Part shown: in pieces, positions 27,598 to 36,838 of the stretch | How positions within the stretch are numbered: position 1 is the stretch's first letter | Layout: every line of letters starts with the position of its first letter | Assembly (NCBI GenBank): GCA_016710525.1 | Contig: JADJVQ010000035.1 | Span: forward strand, 1 to 64,000 | Origin: Burkholderiaceae bacterium | Lineage (GTDB): Bacteria; Pseudomonadota; Gammaproteobacteria; Burkholderiales; Burkholderiaceae_E | Direction: 5' to 3' | DNA: 64,000 nt | Program-made: the position numbers and the translations under genes | The notes under the pieces: generated by a model | Databases searched by the model: none | Seen by the model: only the letters and a program-made list of their open reading frames with translations | Told to the model about the DNA's origin: nothing

Positions 27598-28229
27598 TGC
27601 GCGCGTCGGCCGGACTGCGTGCGCGAACGCTCGCGGCGGGGCTGCTGGTTCTTGCACTGGCCGCCTGTGCGCTGCCGGGCGAGCGCCCGCCAGCCCCGAT
27701 CGCGCCAGCGACCTCCAGCGCCGCGGCGCCGGGCAGTCTGCCGCCGGCTTCGGGCAGCCTGGCCCCTGGGGCTGCGGCCCCGGGTGTGGCGGGCGCTGCC
27801 GCCGCGCCGTCCGGCCCGCTGGCGGCGGCACGGCCGCCTGGCGGGCGTGGCCGACCGGCGCCGATCGCCGACCGGCGCATCGATCTCGACGGCCGCTGCG
27901 CGCAGGCAGAAGAAGACGGATTTCGCGAAGATGCCAGTCTGCTGGTGCGCGACAACGAAGTCCGATCCCTGGCCTGGCAGCTCTGGGTCGGCCGCAAAGG
28001 CAGCTGCCGGTTCGACCACGCCGATTTCCGCCAGACGCGCAGCGCGCCGCACATCGAGCTGCTGGCACGCGATGGCAGCGGCTGCAAGCTGATGGTCTGG
28101 CAGGATCCGCGCCGCATCACGCTGGCCCACGCCGGGTGCCAGAAGCGATGCAGCGGCGGCATCTACGATCAGGCATGGCCGGTGATGTTCGATCCGAAGT
28201 CAGGCGCTTGCGCCCGGACCGACCGTTGA
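27597..28229 (+). CDS. Predicted lipoprotein of unknown function between gatA and gatB
   Basis: 210 residues with no family I recognise. The N terminus (RARTLAAGLLVLALAAC) is a lipoprotein signal peptide with lipobox LALAAC and the lipidated Cys at residue 24. Residues 30-90 are a low-complexity Ala/Pro/Gly/Ser linker, likely disordered. The C-terminal part (IDLDGRCAQAEEDGFREDAS onward) is a compact domain with several cysteines (GRCAQ, GSCRF, SGCKL, AGCQKRC, GACAR), suggesting disulphides in the periplasm. The start overlaps the gatA stop, so it is made from the gatCAB transcript although its location and role appear unrelated to tRNA amidation. Confidence 0.75.
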   Translation: MRASAGLRARTLAAGLLVLALAACALPGERPPAPIAPATSSAAAPGSLPPASGSLAPGAAAPGVAGAAAAPSGPLAAARPPGGRGRPAPIADRRIDLDGRCAQAEEDGFREDASLLVRDNEVRSLAWQLWVGRKGSCRFDHADFRQTRSAPHIELLARDGSGCKLMVWQDPRRITLAHAGCQKRCSGGIYDQAWPVMFDPKSGACARTDR

Positions 28230-28291
28230 TACGGGTGGCCGCTGCGGCGCACCCAGCCCATCCAAACGGCGAACCAAGCGAGGCAACCGCA

Positions 28292-29786
28292 ATGCAGTGG
28301 GAAGTAGTGATCGGGCTCGAGACGCACGCGCAACTCGCCACCAGTTCGAAGATCTTCTCGGGCTCATCGACCGCGTTCGGCGCGGCGCCCAACACCCAGG
28401 CCAGCCCGGTCGACCTGGCCCTGCCGGGTGTGCTGCCGGTCATGAACCGCAAGGCGGTCGAGTGCGCGATCCGACTGGGCCTGGCCGTTGGCGGCACCGT
28501 CGCGCCGCGCTCGGTGTTCGCCCGCAAGAACTATTTTTATCCCGACCTGCCCAAGGGCTACCAGATCAGCCAGTTCGAGATCCCGGTGGTTGCCGGGGGC
28601 AGCATCGACGTGGTCTGGGAGCAGGATGGCCAGCCGGCCAGCCGTACCGTGCGCCTGACCCGGGCTCACCTCGAAGAAGACGCCGGAAAATCGCTGCATG
28701 AAGACTTCCAGGGCATGTCCGGCATCGACCTGAACCGCGCCGGCACGCCCTTGCTCGAGATCGTCACCGAACCCGACATGCGGTCCTCGCGCGAGGCGGT
28801 GGCCTATGCGCGCACGCTCCATGGCCTGGTGATGTGGCTGGGCATCTGCGACGGCAACATGCAGGAGGGCTCGTTTCGCTGCGACGCGAACGTGTCGGTC
28901 CGGCCGGTCGGCCAGGCGGCCTATGGCACGCGCTGCGAGATCAAGAACCTGAATTCGTTCCGCTTCCTCGAGCGCGCCATCGACTTCGAGGTCCGCCGCC
29001 AGATCGAGCTCATCGAGGACGGAGGCCGGGTGGTCCAGGAGACCCGCCTGTACGACCCGGACCGCGACGAGACCCGCAGCATGCGCAGCAAGGAAGACGC
29101 GCAGGATTACCGGTATTTTCCCGACCCCGACCTGCCCGCGCTGGTGATCGATGCGGCCTGGATCGACACGGTGAAGGCGTCGCTGCCCGAACTGCCCAAG
29201 GCCATGCGCAGCCGGTTCGAGACCCAGTACTCGCTGTCGGCCTACGACTCGACCACGCTCACCAGTTCGCGCGAGATGGCGGATTATTTCGAGCGTTCGG
29301 CGGCCGCCCTGGCGGTGCTGAGTCCACCGGCCGATGCGTCCGCAGGGCAGGCCCAGGGCAAGATGCTGGCCAACTGGATGATGGCCGACCTGGCTGGCGC
29401 CCTGAATCGCGATGGCCTGGACATCGGCGCCGCGCCGGTGCGCGCGGAGCAGCTGGCACGGCTGGTGGCCCGCATTCTGGATGGCACTATTTCCGGCAAG
29501 ATCGCCAAGGACCTGTTCGCCGCCCTGTGGCAGTCGCCCGGCGGGGCCGACGATGCGGTAGACCGCGAAATCGACGCCCGGGGCCTGCGCCAGATCAGCG
29601 ATTCCGGTGCGATCGAAGCCCTGGTCGTGGCGGTGCTGGCGGCCAATCCGCGATCGGTCGAAGAGTTTCCGCGCCGGCAAGGAGAAGGCCTTCAACGCGC
29701 TGGTCGGCCAGGTGATGAAGGCCAGCAAGGGCAAGGCCAATCCGCAGGCGGTCAACGATCTGCTGCGCAGCAAGCTGGCCGGCTGA
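28292..29786 (+). CDS. gatB: Aspartyl/glutamyl-tRNA amidotransferase subunit B, with a frame break near the 3' end
   Basis: About 497 residues. MQWEVVIGLETHAQLATSSK and GYQISQFEIP, DLNRAGTPLLEIVTEPDMRS and EIKNLNSFRFLERAI are classic GatB kinase/cradle motifs. The C-terminal tRNA-binding YqeY-like domain runs to AANPRSVEEF. At 29666-29668 a TTT appears where TT would keep the frame: one base later the expected ending FNALVGQVMKASKGKANPQA is read, finishing with NDLLRSKLAG and TGA at 29784-29786. As gatB is normally indispensable when gatCA are present, an erroneous extra T in the assembly is the most economical explanation. Confidence 0.9.
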
Positions 29787-29808
29787 GGCAGGGCAGGGCG
29801 CGGCGCGC

Positions 29809-29837
29809 GCGGTGCCGTGCGCCCGATCCGGCACCGC
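29809..29837. terminator. Hairpin between the convergent gatB and AhpD-like genes
   Basis: Perfect 9-bp stem GCGGTGCCG (29809-29817) / CGGCACCGC (29829-29837) with an 11-base loop, located between two converging stop codons. There is no T tract, so this is only terminator-like. Confidence 0.4.
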
Positions 29838-29844
29838 CTGCCGA

Positions 29845-30240
29845 TCAGCCGCGGTAGCGCTCGTCCAGAGGTACCGCCGCACCTTTGACGACCGCATTGA
29901 GCTGGTTGGCCAGGCCGACCACGGCGAGCAGTTCGCCGAATTGCGCCGGGCTCATGCCCTTCGCCTGGGCCGCCGCGCCATGGGTGCCGATGCAGTAGTC
30001 GCAGCCGTTGGTGATCGACACCGCCAGGTAAACGAGCTCCTTGGTCAGCGGATCGAGCGCGCCCGGCGCCATCACCTCCTTGACATTGCGCCAGCTGCGC
30101 GCGAGCAGGGCCGGGTCGTTGGCCAGCACGCGCCAGACCGCATTCAGGTAGTCGCTGCCGCGGGTGCGGCGGATGTCGTCGTAGACCGCGCGCACCTCGG
30201 CGCCGGCCTGTTCGTACTCGATGGGCTGCCAACCGATCAT
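29845..30240 (-). CDS. AhpD-like carboxymuconolactone decarboxylase family protein
   Basis: 131 residues. The region SITNGCDYCIGTHGAAA contains the CxxC-x-x-x-H arrangement of AhpD-type peroxidase-linked thiol proteins, within the carboxymuconolactone-decarboxylase fold. Its likely role is thiol-dependent reduction of peroxides or a related redox task in the cytoplasm; the physiological partner is unknown. It lies downstream of pyrE on the same strand (42-base gap) and converges with gatB. Confidence 0.88.
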   Translation of the reverse strand: MIGWQPIEYEQAGAEVRAVYDDIRRTRGSDYLNAVWRVLANDPALLARSWRNVKEVMAPGALDPLTKELVYLAVSITNGCDYCIGTHGAAAQAKGMSPAQFGELLAVVGLANQLNAVVKGAAVPLDERYRG

Positions 30241-30282
30241 GAACGGCTCCTGGTGGTCGTGGAGTGGGCGGGCGCGAATGGA

Positions 30283-30957
30283 TCAGACACCATAACGCTC
30301 GCGGTAGGCGGCGACCTGGCTGCGATAGGCCGCCAGCTCGCCGGCATGGCCGGACTGTTCCAGAAATGCGACGACGTCGTCCAGCGACGCGATCGACAGC
30401 ACCGGAATGCCGAACATCGACTGCACCTGCTGGACCGCGGACTGCTCGGTGACCTCGTTCGCGTTGCCGCCGCGTTCGCGCCGATCCAGGGCGATCAGGA
30501 CGGCAGCCGGTTCGGCGCCCGCGGCCCTGATGATGTCGACCGATTCGCGCACCGAGGTGCCAGCCGAAATCACGTCGTCGACGATGACGACCCGCCCGCG
30601 CAGCGGCGCGCCGATCAGCGTGCCGCCCTCGCCGTGGTCCTTGGCTTCCTTGCGGTTGTAGGCGAAGTCGACGTTGCGCCCGCGCCGCGCCAGTTCGACC
30701 GCGGTGGCGCTGGCCAGCGTGATGCCCTTGTAGGCCGGGCCGAACAGCATGTCGAAGCGCAGCCGGTCGGTGTTCTGGGCCGTCAACAGGGTTGCTGCGT
30801 AAAACTCGGCCAGCCGGCCAAGCCGGGCACCGTCGTTGAACAGTCCGGCGTTGAAGAAATAGGGCGAGTCCCGTCCGGCCTTCGTGCGGAATTGACCGAA
30901 GCGCAGGACGCCGGCATCCAGCGCGAAGCGGATAAACTCCAATGATTCGACAGACAC
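30283..30957 (-). CDS. pyrE: Orotate phosphoribosyltransferase
   Basis: 224 residues. The start is GTG at 30957, supported by a GGGAGA ribosome site six bases upstream on the minus strand; no ATG fits. Sequence hallmarks are GRDSPYFFNAGLFNDGARLG, FGPAYKGITLA and the PRPP-binding loop VVIVDDVISAGTS. It joins orotate to PRPP to make OMP in pyrimidine synthesis. It is divergent from xthA with only 38 bases between starts, the same neighbourhood seen in many Burkholderiales. Confidence 0.96.
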   Translation of the reverse strand: MSVESLEFIRFALDAGVLRFGQFRTKAGRDSPYFFNAGLFNDGARLGRLAEFYAATLLTAQNTDRLRFDMLFGPAYKGITLASATAVELARRGRNVDFAYNRKEAKDHGEGGTLIGAPLRGRVVIVDDVISAGTSVRESVDIIRAAGAEPAAVLIALDRRERGGNANEVTEQSAVQQVQSMFGIPVLSIASLDDVVAFLEQSGHAGELAAYRSQVAAYRERYGV

Positions 30958-30995
30958 CTGATCTCCCTGCCGGCCCGTGCCGGCGTCAAGGCACC

Positions 30996-31772
30996 ATGAT
31001 ACGGATCATCACGCTGAACCTGAACGGCATCCGCTCGGCCGCCCGCAAGGGACTGCTGCCGTGGCTCGAGGCACAGAAAGCCGATGTGTTCTGTGTCCAG
31101 GAGATCAAGGCGCACGAGGCCGATCTCGACGCCAGCCTGCTTGCGCCGGCCGGCCTGAAGGGGCATTTCCATTTTGCCCAGCGTCCAGGCTACAGCGGCG
31201 TCGGCGTGTATTCGCGCAAGAAGCCCAAGAAGGTCCGGATCGGATTCGGCGATCCCGAATTCGACGCCGAGGGCCGTTACGTCGAGGCCGATTTCGGCGC
31301 GTACACCGTGGTGTCGATGTACCTGCCCTCCGGTTCCAGCTCGCCGGAACGCCAGCTGGCCAAGTTCCGGTTCATGAAGTCGTTTGCCGCGCACCTGCAG
31401 GAGCTGGGCCGTTGCGGGCGCGAGGTGGTGGTCTGCGGCGACTGGAACATCGCGCACCGCGAGATCGACCTGAAGAACTGGCGCTCCAACCAGAAGAACT
31501 CCGGCTTCCTGCCCGAAGAGCGGCAGTGGCTGACCCAGGTGTTCGACGAGTTCGGATTCGTCGATGTCTTTCGTCGGCTCGACGAACGTCCCGAGCGCTA
31601 CACGTGGTGGAGCAACCGCGGGCAGTCCTGGGCCAAGAACGTCGGCTGGCGCCTCGATTACCAGATCGCCACGGCGGGCATTGCCGGCAAGGCCAAGGCC
31701 ACCGACATCTATCTCGAGGAGCGTTTCTCGGATCACGCGCCGCTGACGGTCGATTACGCAATGCCGCGCTGA
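30996..31772 (+). CDS. xthA: Exodeoxyribonuclease III (AP endonuclease)
   Basis: 258 residues. Motifs in order: LNLNGIRSAARKG, metal-binding QEIKAHEADLD, CGDWNIAHREIDLKNW and the C-terminal WRLDYQIAT followed by FSDHAPLTVDY. These are the endonuclease/exonuclease/phosphatase fold residues of ExoIII. It cuts DNA at abasic sites and acts as a 3' exonuclease in base-excision repair. An AAGG ribosome site lies five bases before the ATG. The stop overlaps the start of the next gene by one base. Confidence 0.96.
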   Translation: MIRIITLNLNGIRSAARKGLLPWLEAQKADVFCVQEIKAHEADLDASLLAPAGLKGHFHFAQRPGYSGVGVYSRKKPKKVRIGFGDPEFDAEGRYVEADFGAYTVVSMYLPSGSSSPERQLAKFRFMKSFAAHLQELGRCGREVVVCGDWNIAHREIDLKNWRSNQKNSGFLPEERQWLTQVFDEFGFVDVFRRLDERPERYTWWSNRGQSWAKNVGWRLDYQIATAGIAGKAKATDIYLEERFSDHAPLTVDYAMPR

Positions 31773-34235
31773 TGGCCATGGCCGACGACACCGCCGAGAC
31801 CGTTCGCCGCGCGCTGATCGTCGATGACGATCCCCTGGCCCGCACGCTGATCGCAGCCAGCTTCGCCGAGATCGGCTTCGAGGTCAGCACCGCGGGCGAC
31901 GGACTTGAGGCTCTGTCGCTGGCCGGCGCCCAGACCTTCTCCTGCGTGGTGCTCGACGTCCAGATGCCCGGTCCGTCGGGATTCGAGGTCTGTCGCGAAC
32001 TGCGCCGCATGCCGCAGTATCGGACCATCCCGATCCTGATCCAGACCGGCCTGGACGACCATCGATCGATCGAGCAGGCCTTCGAGGCCGGCGCGTCGGA
32101 CTACCTGACCAAGCCGGTCAATGACGCGCTGCTGCGCCATCGGATCCGGTTCGTGATGAAGGCGGCGGAACTGGTCGGCGAACTGGAGGACAAGCGCGCC
32201 AAGCTGGACGAGGCACTCAACCTGGCCCACCTGGGGCACTGGGAGTACCTGTACGACTCCGGTGCGATGATCTCCATCGGAGGCGGCGCTGCGCGTCTTT
32301 CGCGTGGCGCGCGAACTGCCGCGCGACGAGTATTTCCGGCGCATCCACCCCGACGACCAGCAGCGCGTGCGCCATGAACTCGCGCGCCTGGGCAAAGAGG
32401 CCGAACGGGTCGAGTTCACGCACCGCTGGCTCAGTCCGGACGGCGAGCAGCTGGTCATCCACCTGAATGCGATGCAACGGCGCGACCACACCGGGCGCGC
32501 GGTCGCGGCGGTCGGCAGCGCGCAGGACGTGACCGAACGCGAGGCGATCCTCGAGACCATGCGCCTGTGGTCGCAGGTGATCGAGACCACCGCTGAAGGC
32601 ATGTTGCTGGTCAATCGCGATCTGCGCCCGCTGCAGGTCAATGCCGCGTTCTCGCAGATCACCGGGCTCGCCCTCGAGGGCCTTCGCCGCGACGGCTGGC
32701 GCTTCTTCGACGACGTGTTCCGGCGCCAGATTCAGCCCGCGCTCGAGCGGGTTGGCCGCTGGCAGGGCGAGCGCACCTCGCACGGTGCCGACGGGCAGCT
32801 CAACTACCACTGGTTCAATGTGGGCGTGCTGCTCGATGACACCGGCCGGCCGGGCCACTACGTGGTGATGGTGTCCGATGTCAGCGCCTTGCGCCGCTCC
32901 CAGTCGCGCCTCGACTACCTGGCCCGCCACGACTCGCTGACCGGGCTGCCCAACCGCGCCGCCATGATGGAGTATCTGCACGAGCAGATCATTGCGATCG
33001 ATCCGCGCGAGGGGGCGATGGCCCTGCTCTACCTCGATCTGGACCGCTTCAAGAACGTCAACGATTCGCTCGGCCAGCATTGGGGTGACCGCGTGCTGCT
33101 GGCGGTCAGCGACCGGCTGCGCGGCCACCTGCCGCCGACCGCGGTGCTCGGTCGCCCGGAGAGCGACGAGTTCATGGTGATGATGACCGATCTTCGGTCG
33201 CCGGCCGACGCGGTGGCCCTGGCCGAGGCGCTGCTGGAGGCGCTGCGCCCGGCCCTGAAAGTGGAGCACTACGAATTCGCGATCGGTGCCAGCGTCGGCA
33301 TCGCATTCCATCCGCAGCACGCGGGCAGTGTCGAAGAACTGGTCAAGAACGCCAACATCGCGATGCATCGCGCCAAGGCGCGCGGGCGCAACCGGCTGCA
33401 GGTGTTCAGCGAGCAGATGTCGACCGAGATCGTCGATCGGCTGGCGCTCGAAGCCCAGATCCGGGCCGCGCTGGCCCGCGGCGAATTTCAGCTTCACTAC
33501 CAGCCGAAGGTCGAGCTGGCGACCGGGCGCGTGGTCGGTGCCGAGGCGCTGGTGCGCTGGCCGCACCCCAGCCAGGGTTCGATCGCTCCCGGGCGATTCG
33601 TGCCGGTGGCCGAAGAGTCCGGTCTGATCGCCGAACTCGGGCGATGGGTGATGTCCGAGGCCGCTGCGCAAGCGGCGCGCTGGCATGCCGAGGGTCTGCG
33701 GATGGGGCACATCGCGGTCAACGTCGCCGGGCCCCAGGTCTGGCGCGGCGATTTTCTCGACCACATCCAGGGCCTGCTGCGCCGCTACGACCTCGAGCCG
33801 TCGCTGCTGCAGGTCGAGATCACCGAAACGCTGCTGATGAGCGATGCCACCCAGGAAGACACGGTGCGCCGCCTCGAAGCCCTGCGCGATCTCGGCCTGA
33901 AGCTGGCGATCGACGATTTCGGCACCGGCTACTCGTCCCTGTCGCGCTTGAAGCGCCTGCCGGTGGCCACGCTGAAAATCGACCAGTCGTTCGTCAACGG
34001 TGTCTGCGGCGATGCCAACGACGCGGCCATCGTGCGGGCCATCATCGCGATGGCGCGAACCCTGGGTCTGGCGACCGTGGCCGAAGGCGTCGAAACCGAA
34101 GAGCAGCTGAGCTGGCTGCGGCACGAGGGCTGCGACATGGGCCAGGGTTATCTGTTCGGCAAGGCACTGCCGGCCGCGGCATTCGTTGCGCTGGTCAATG
34201 CCGGTACGGTTGGCACCGCCGGGCCGCGGGGCTGA
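31772..34235 (+). CDS. Response regulator with PAS, degenerate GGDEF and EAL domains, one frame break
   Basis: About 820 residues. An N-terminal receiver domain has acidic pocket IVDDDP, phospho-acceptor Asp62 in VVLDVQMPG and the conserved Lys in YLTKPVN. Two PAS-like regions follow; the frame changes near 32278, where GAMISI is continued by EALRVF-type sequence one base out of frame. GGDEF domain: the A-site reads ESDEF instead of GGDEF, so cyclase activity is unlikely. EAL domain: EALVRW, EITETLL, DDFGTGYSSL, TLKIDQSF and EGVETEEQ all look intact, so c-di-GMP phosphodiesterase activity is likely. Translation is coupled to xthA. No kinase gene is adjacent. Confidence 0.88.
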
Positions 34236-34304
34236 CCGGACCGGCGTCCGGATCGCCGATCGGCGCCCGAGGGCGCGCGAGTCGGCTCGGCGCCACAATC
34301 CCGC

Positions 34305-35219
34305 TCAGCGGATCGGTTCGCCCCAGTTGGACGTGTAGGGCGGCAGGCTGTCGACCGAGAGGCCTTTGGCGCGCGCGTAAAGCGGCAGGGTTTCGTCCAG
34401 GTGCTTGCGAATCTCGCTGATCCGGGTGGTGCTGGCCGGGTGCGTCGACAACCACTGCGGGGGCGCGCCTTTGGAGGCGGCGCCCATTTTTTCCCAGACC
34501 CGAATCGCGGATCGCGGGTCGTAGCCGGCGCGCGCGGCGACGTCCAGGCCGACCAGATCGGCGTCGGTTTCATTGCCGCGCGAAAAACCCAGCGTGACCA
34601 GCTGGGCGCCGGCGCCCACCGCCATGCGCCCCAGATCGCCCAGGCCCAGGATGCTGGTGACCAGCCCGGCGCCCACTTCGGTCAGGGTGCCCTTGGCGGC
34701 GCGTTCGCGGGCGTGCTCGCGCAGCGCATGGGCCACTTCGTGGCCGATCACCATCGCCAGTTCGTCGTCGGTGAGCTTGAGCTTCTCGAGAATGCCGGTA
34801 TAGATGCCGATCTTGCCGCCCGGCATGCAAAAGGCGTTGATCTGGGGGTCGTTGACCACATTGACCTCCCATTTCCATTGCGAGGCACGCGAGTTGAAGC
34901 GCTGCGACTGGCCGACGATCTGGGCCGAGATGCGGCGCACGCGCTGGACCTGCGGATGCTCGGCAGGCAACAGGGCGCCCTTGCCGGCCGCTGCCCGCAT
35001 CATCTGGCCGTACTGTTCGGTGGCCAGGCGCTCGAGCTTCTCGGCCGGGACCAGCTTGGCGATCCGGCTGTTCTCACCGACGTTGACCCCTTCGCGGGTC
35101 TCGGTCTGCTGGGCCGCCACCGGTGAAGCCACCACCAGCGCGGCCATGAACATCGCGCCCGCGCGAGCCCGCCACCGGCCGAACCGCGAGTGCCACTGCA
35201 TCCCTTGTGCCATCACCAT
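34305..35219 (-). CDS. M48-family periplasmic metalloprotease
   Basis: 304 residues. The start at 35219 places a signal peptide (FMAALVVASPVAAQQ) near residues 15-40. The zinc motif HEVAHALREH lies near residue 160 and the third ligand is probably the Glu in RGNETDADLVGLD. The family stretch INAFCMPGGKIGIYTGIL is clear. The C terminus includes WLSTHPASTTRISEIRKHL, typical of BepA/LoiP-like M48B peptidases. It probably degrades or refolds outer-membrane proteins. Monocistronic; the gene converges with the EAL-protein gene. Confidence 0.9.
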   Translation of the reverse strand: MVMAQGMQWHSRFGRWRARAGAMFMAALVVASPVAAQQTETREGVNVGENSRIAKLVPAEKLERLATEQYGQMMRAAAGKGALLPAEHPQVQRVRRISAQIVGQSQRFNSRASQWKWEVNVVNDPQINAFCMPGGKIGIYTGILEKLKLTDDELAMVIGHEVAHALREHARERAAKGTLTEVGAGLVTSILGLGDLGRMAVGAGAQLVTLGFSRGNETDADLVGLDVAARAGYDPRSAIRVWEKMGAASKGAPPQWLSTHPASTTRISEIRKHLDETLPLYARAKGLSVDSLPPYTSNWGEPIR

Positions 35220-35383
35220 GGGTCTGTCCTCTCCGGCGGACCTTGCCGGGCCGCCGATGGTATCCGATCGATCGACGGCCGATCGCCGCCGGCCCGATTC
35301 TTGTCCGGTCATTCAGATGCGGGCTCGACGGCTCGATCGCAAGGGGCCGTGCAGTGCGCTGCTACACTGCCCCGGCCCGAACC

Positions 35384-36838
35384 ATGCCAGCCGAGCCACC
35401 GCGCCCCCGCCTCCTCGACGCCTTTGCGAGCCGCCGCATCGCGGTGATGCTGCTGCTGGGTTTCGCCAGCGGGCTGCCGCTGGCCCTGTCAACGGGGAGC
35501 CTGCAGGCCTGGTTGACCGTTTCCGGGGTCGACATCAAGACCATCGGGTTCTTTGCGCTGGCGGGCCTGCCCTACACGTTCAAGTTCGTCTGGGCGCCCC
35601 TGGTCGATCGTTTCGAACCCCCTTGGGCCGGCCGTCGCCGGGGCTGGCTGGTGCTGACCCAGCTCGCGCTGGCCGGTGCCTGCCTGGCGATGGCACAGCT
35701 CGACCCGGCCACCCAGATCGACCAGATGGGTGCGGTGGCGGTGGCCATCGCCTTCCTGTCGGCGACCCAGGACGTGGTGTTCGATGCCTACCGGTCGGAC
35801 CTGCTGAGCGAGCGCGAGCGCGGCGCGGGCGCGGCGGTGTCGGTGCTGGGCTACCGGCTGGCGATGCTGGTGTCCGGCGGACTTGCGCTGATCCTGGCCG
35901 ACCAGTGGCTGGGCTGGCCGGCCACCTACCGGGTGATGGCGGTGCTGATGGGCCTGTTCGCGATCGTGTCGCTGTTTGCGCCGCCGGTTCCTCCGCTGGC
36001 CGCGCCGGCCGGTGCCGGCGCGCCGACGGCGGCATCGCGCGAGCTGCTCGGATTCGCGGCCATGCTGGCCAGCGGCCTGGTGGTCTGGTTCGGGCTGCGG
36101 GCGCTTCCCTGGGGAGCGCTGGAAGCCGATCGGTTCGGGCGGCTGCTGGTGCTCACGGTCACGCTGATGGCGTCTTTCGCGGCCGCGATCCGGGTGGCAC
36201 GGGCGGTCGGGTTTCCCTCCTTCGTCGCCCCCTGGGATGCCTTCTTCGCGCGCGACAAGGCGATCTGGCTGCTGGTCTTCATCGTCTTCTACAAGCTGGG
36301 CGACGCGTTCGCCGGCAGCCTGTCGACCACCTTCCTGATCCGCGGGGTGGGCTTCTCCCAGACCGAGGTGGGCGCGGTCAACAAGGTATTCGGACTGGCG
36401 GCGACGCTGATCGGCGCCCTGGCGGGCGGCGCCTGGCTGGCGCGGGCCGATCTGTTCAGGGCGCTGATGCTCTTCGGGGTGCTTCAGGCGGTTTCGAACC
36501 TCGGTTATTGGGTGCTGTCGGTCGTGCCGCGGCACACCGCGCTGATGGCGGCGGCGGTCGGCTTCGAGAATCTGTGCGGCGGCATGGGAACAGCGGCCTT
36601 CGTGGCGTTCCTGATGGCCCTGACCCAACGCGAGTTCTCGGCGGCGCAATTCGCGCTGCTCTCGGCACTGGCGGCGATCGGACGGGTCTATGTCGGGCCG
36701 GCCTCCGGCGTGATGGTCGAGGCGATGGGGTGGCCGAGCTTTTTCGTGGTGTCCGTGGTGGCCGCGCTGCCGGGGCTGTTGCTGCTGGCGGTGCTTAGAC
36801 CGACAATCGACCAATTGCACACCGAGAAACCGACATGA
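35384..36838 (+). CDS. AmpG-like MFS permease
   Basis: 484 residues. The ATG at 35384 gives MPAEPPRPRLLDAFASRRIA and then twelve-plus hydrophobic segments. Signature regions LLLGFASGLPLALSTGSLQA, FALAGLPYTFKFVWAPLVDR and LSATQDVVFDAYRSDLL match the AmpG muropeptide transporter family. It would import anhydromuropeptides released during wall growth for recycling. The stop overlaps the aminotransferase start by four bases (ATGA at 36835-36838), a coupling with no obvious functional link. Confidence 0.88.
   Translation: MPAEPPRPRLLDAFASRRIAVMLLLGFASGLPLALSTGSLQAWLTVSGVDIKTIGFFALAGLPYTFKFVWAPLVDRFEPPWAGRRRGWLVLTQLALAGACLAMAQLDPATQIDQMGAVAVAIAFLSATQDVVFDAYRSDLLSERERGAGAAVSVLGYRLAMLVSGGLALILADQWLGWPATYRVMAVLMGLFAIVSLFAPPVPPLAAPAGAGAPTAASRELLGFAAMLASGLVVWFGLRALPWGALEADRFGRLLVLTVTLMASFAAAIRVARAVGFPSFVAPWDAFFARDKAIWLLVFIVFYKLGDAFAGSLSTTFLIRGVGFSQTEVGAVNKVFGLAATLIGALAGGAWLARADLFRALMLFGVLQAVSNLGYWVLSVVPRHTALMAAAVGFENLCGGMGTAAFVAFLMALTQREFSAAQFALLSALAAIGRVYVGPASGVMVEAMGWPSFFVVSVVAALPGLLLLAVLRPTIDQLHTEKPT

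Noticed and set aside
30942..30995. Earlier in-frame start for xthA
   Set aside because: It would overlap the pyrE start and add residues not seen at the conserved N terminus of ExoIII.
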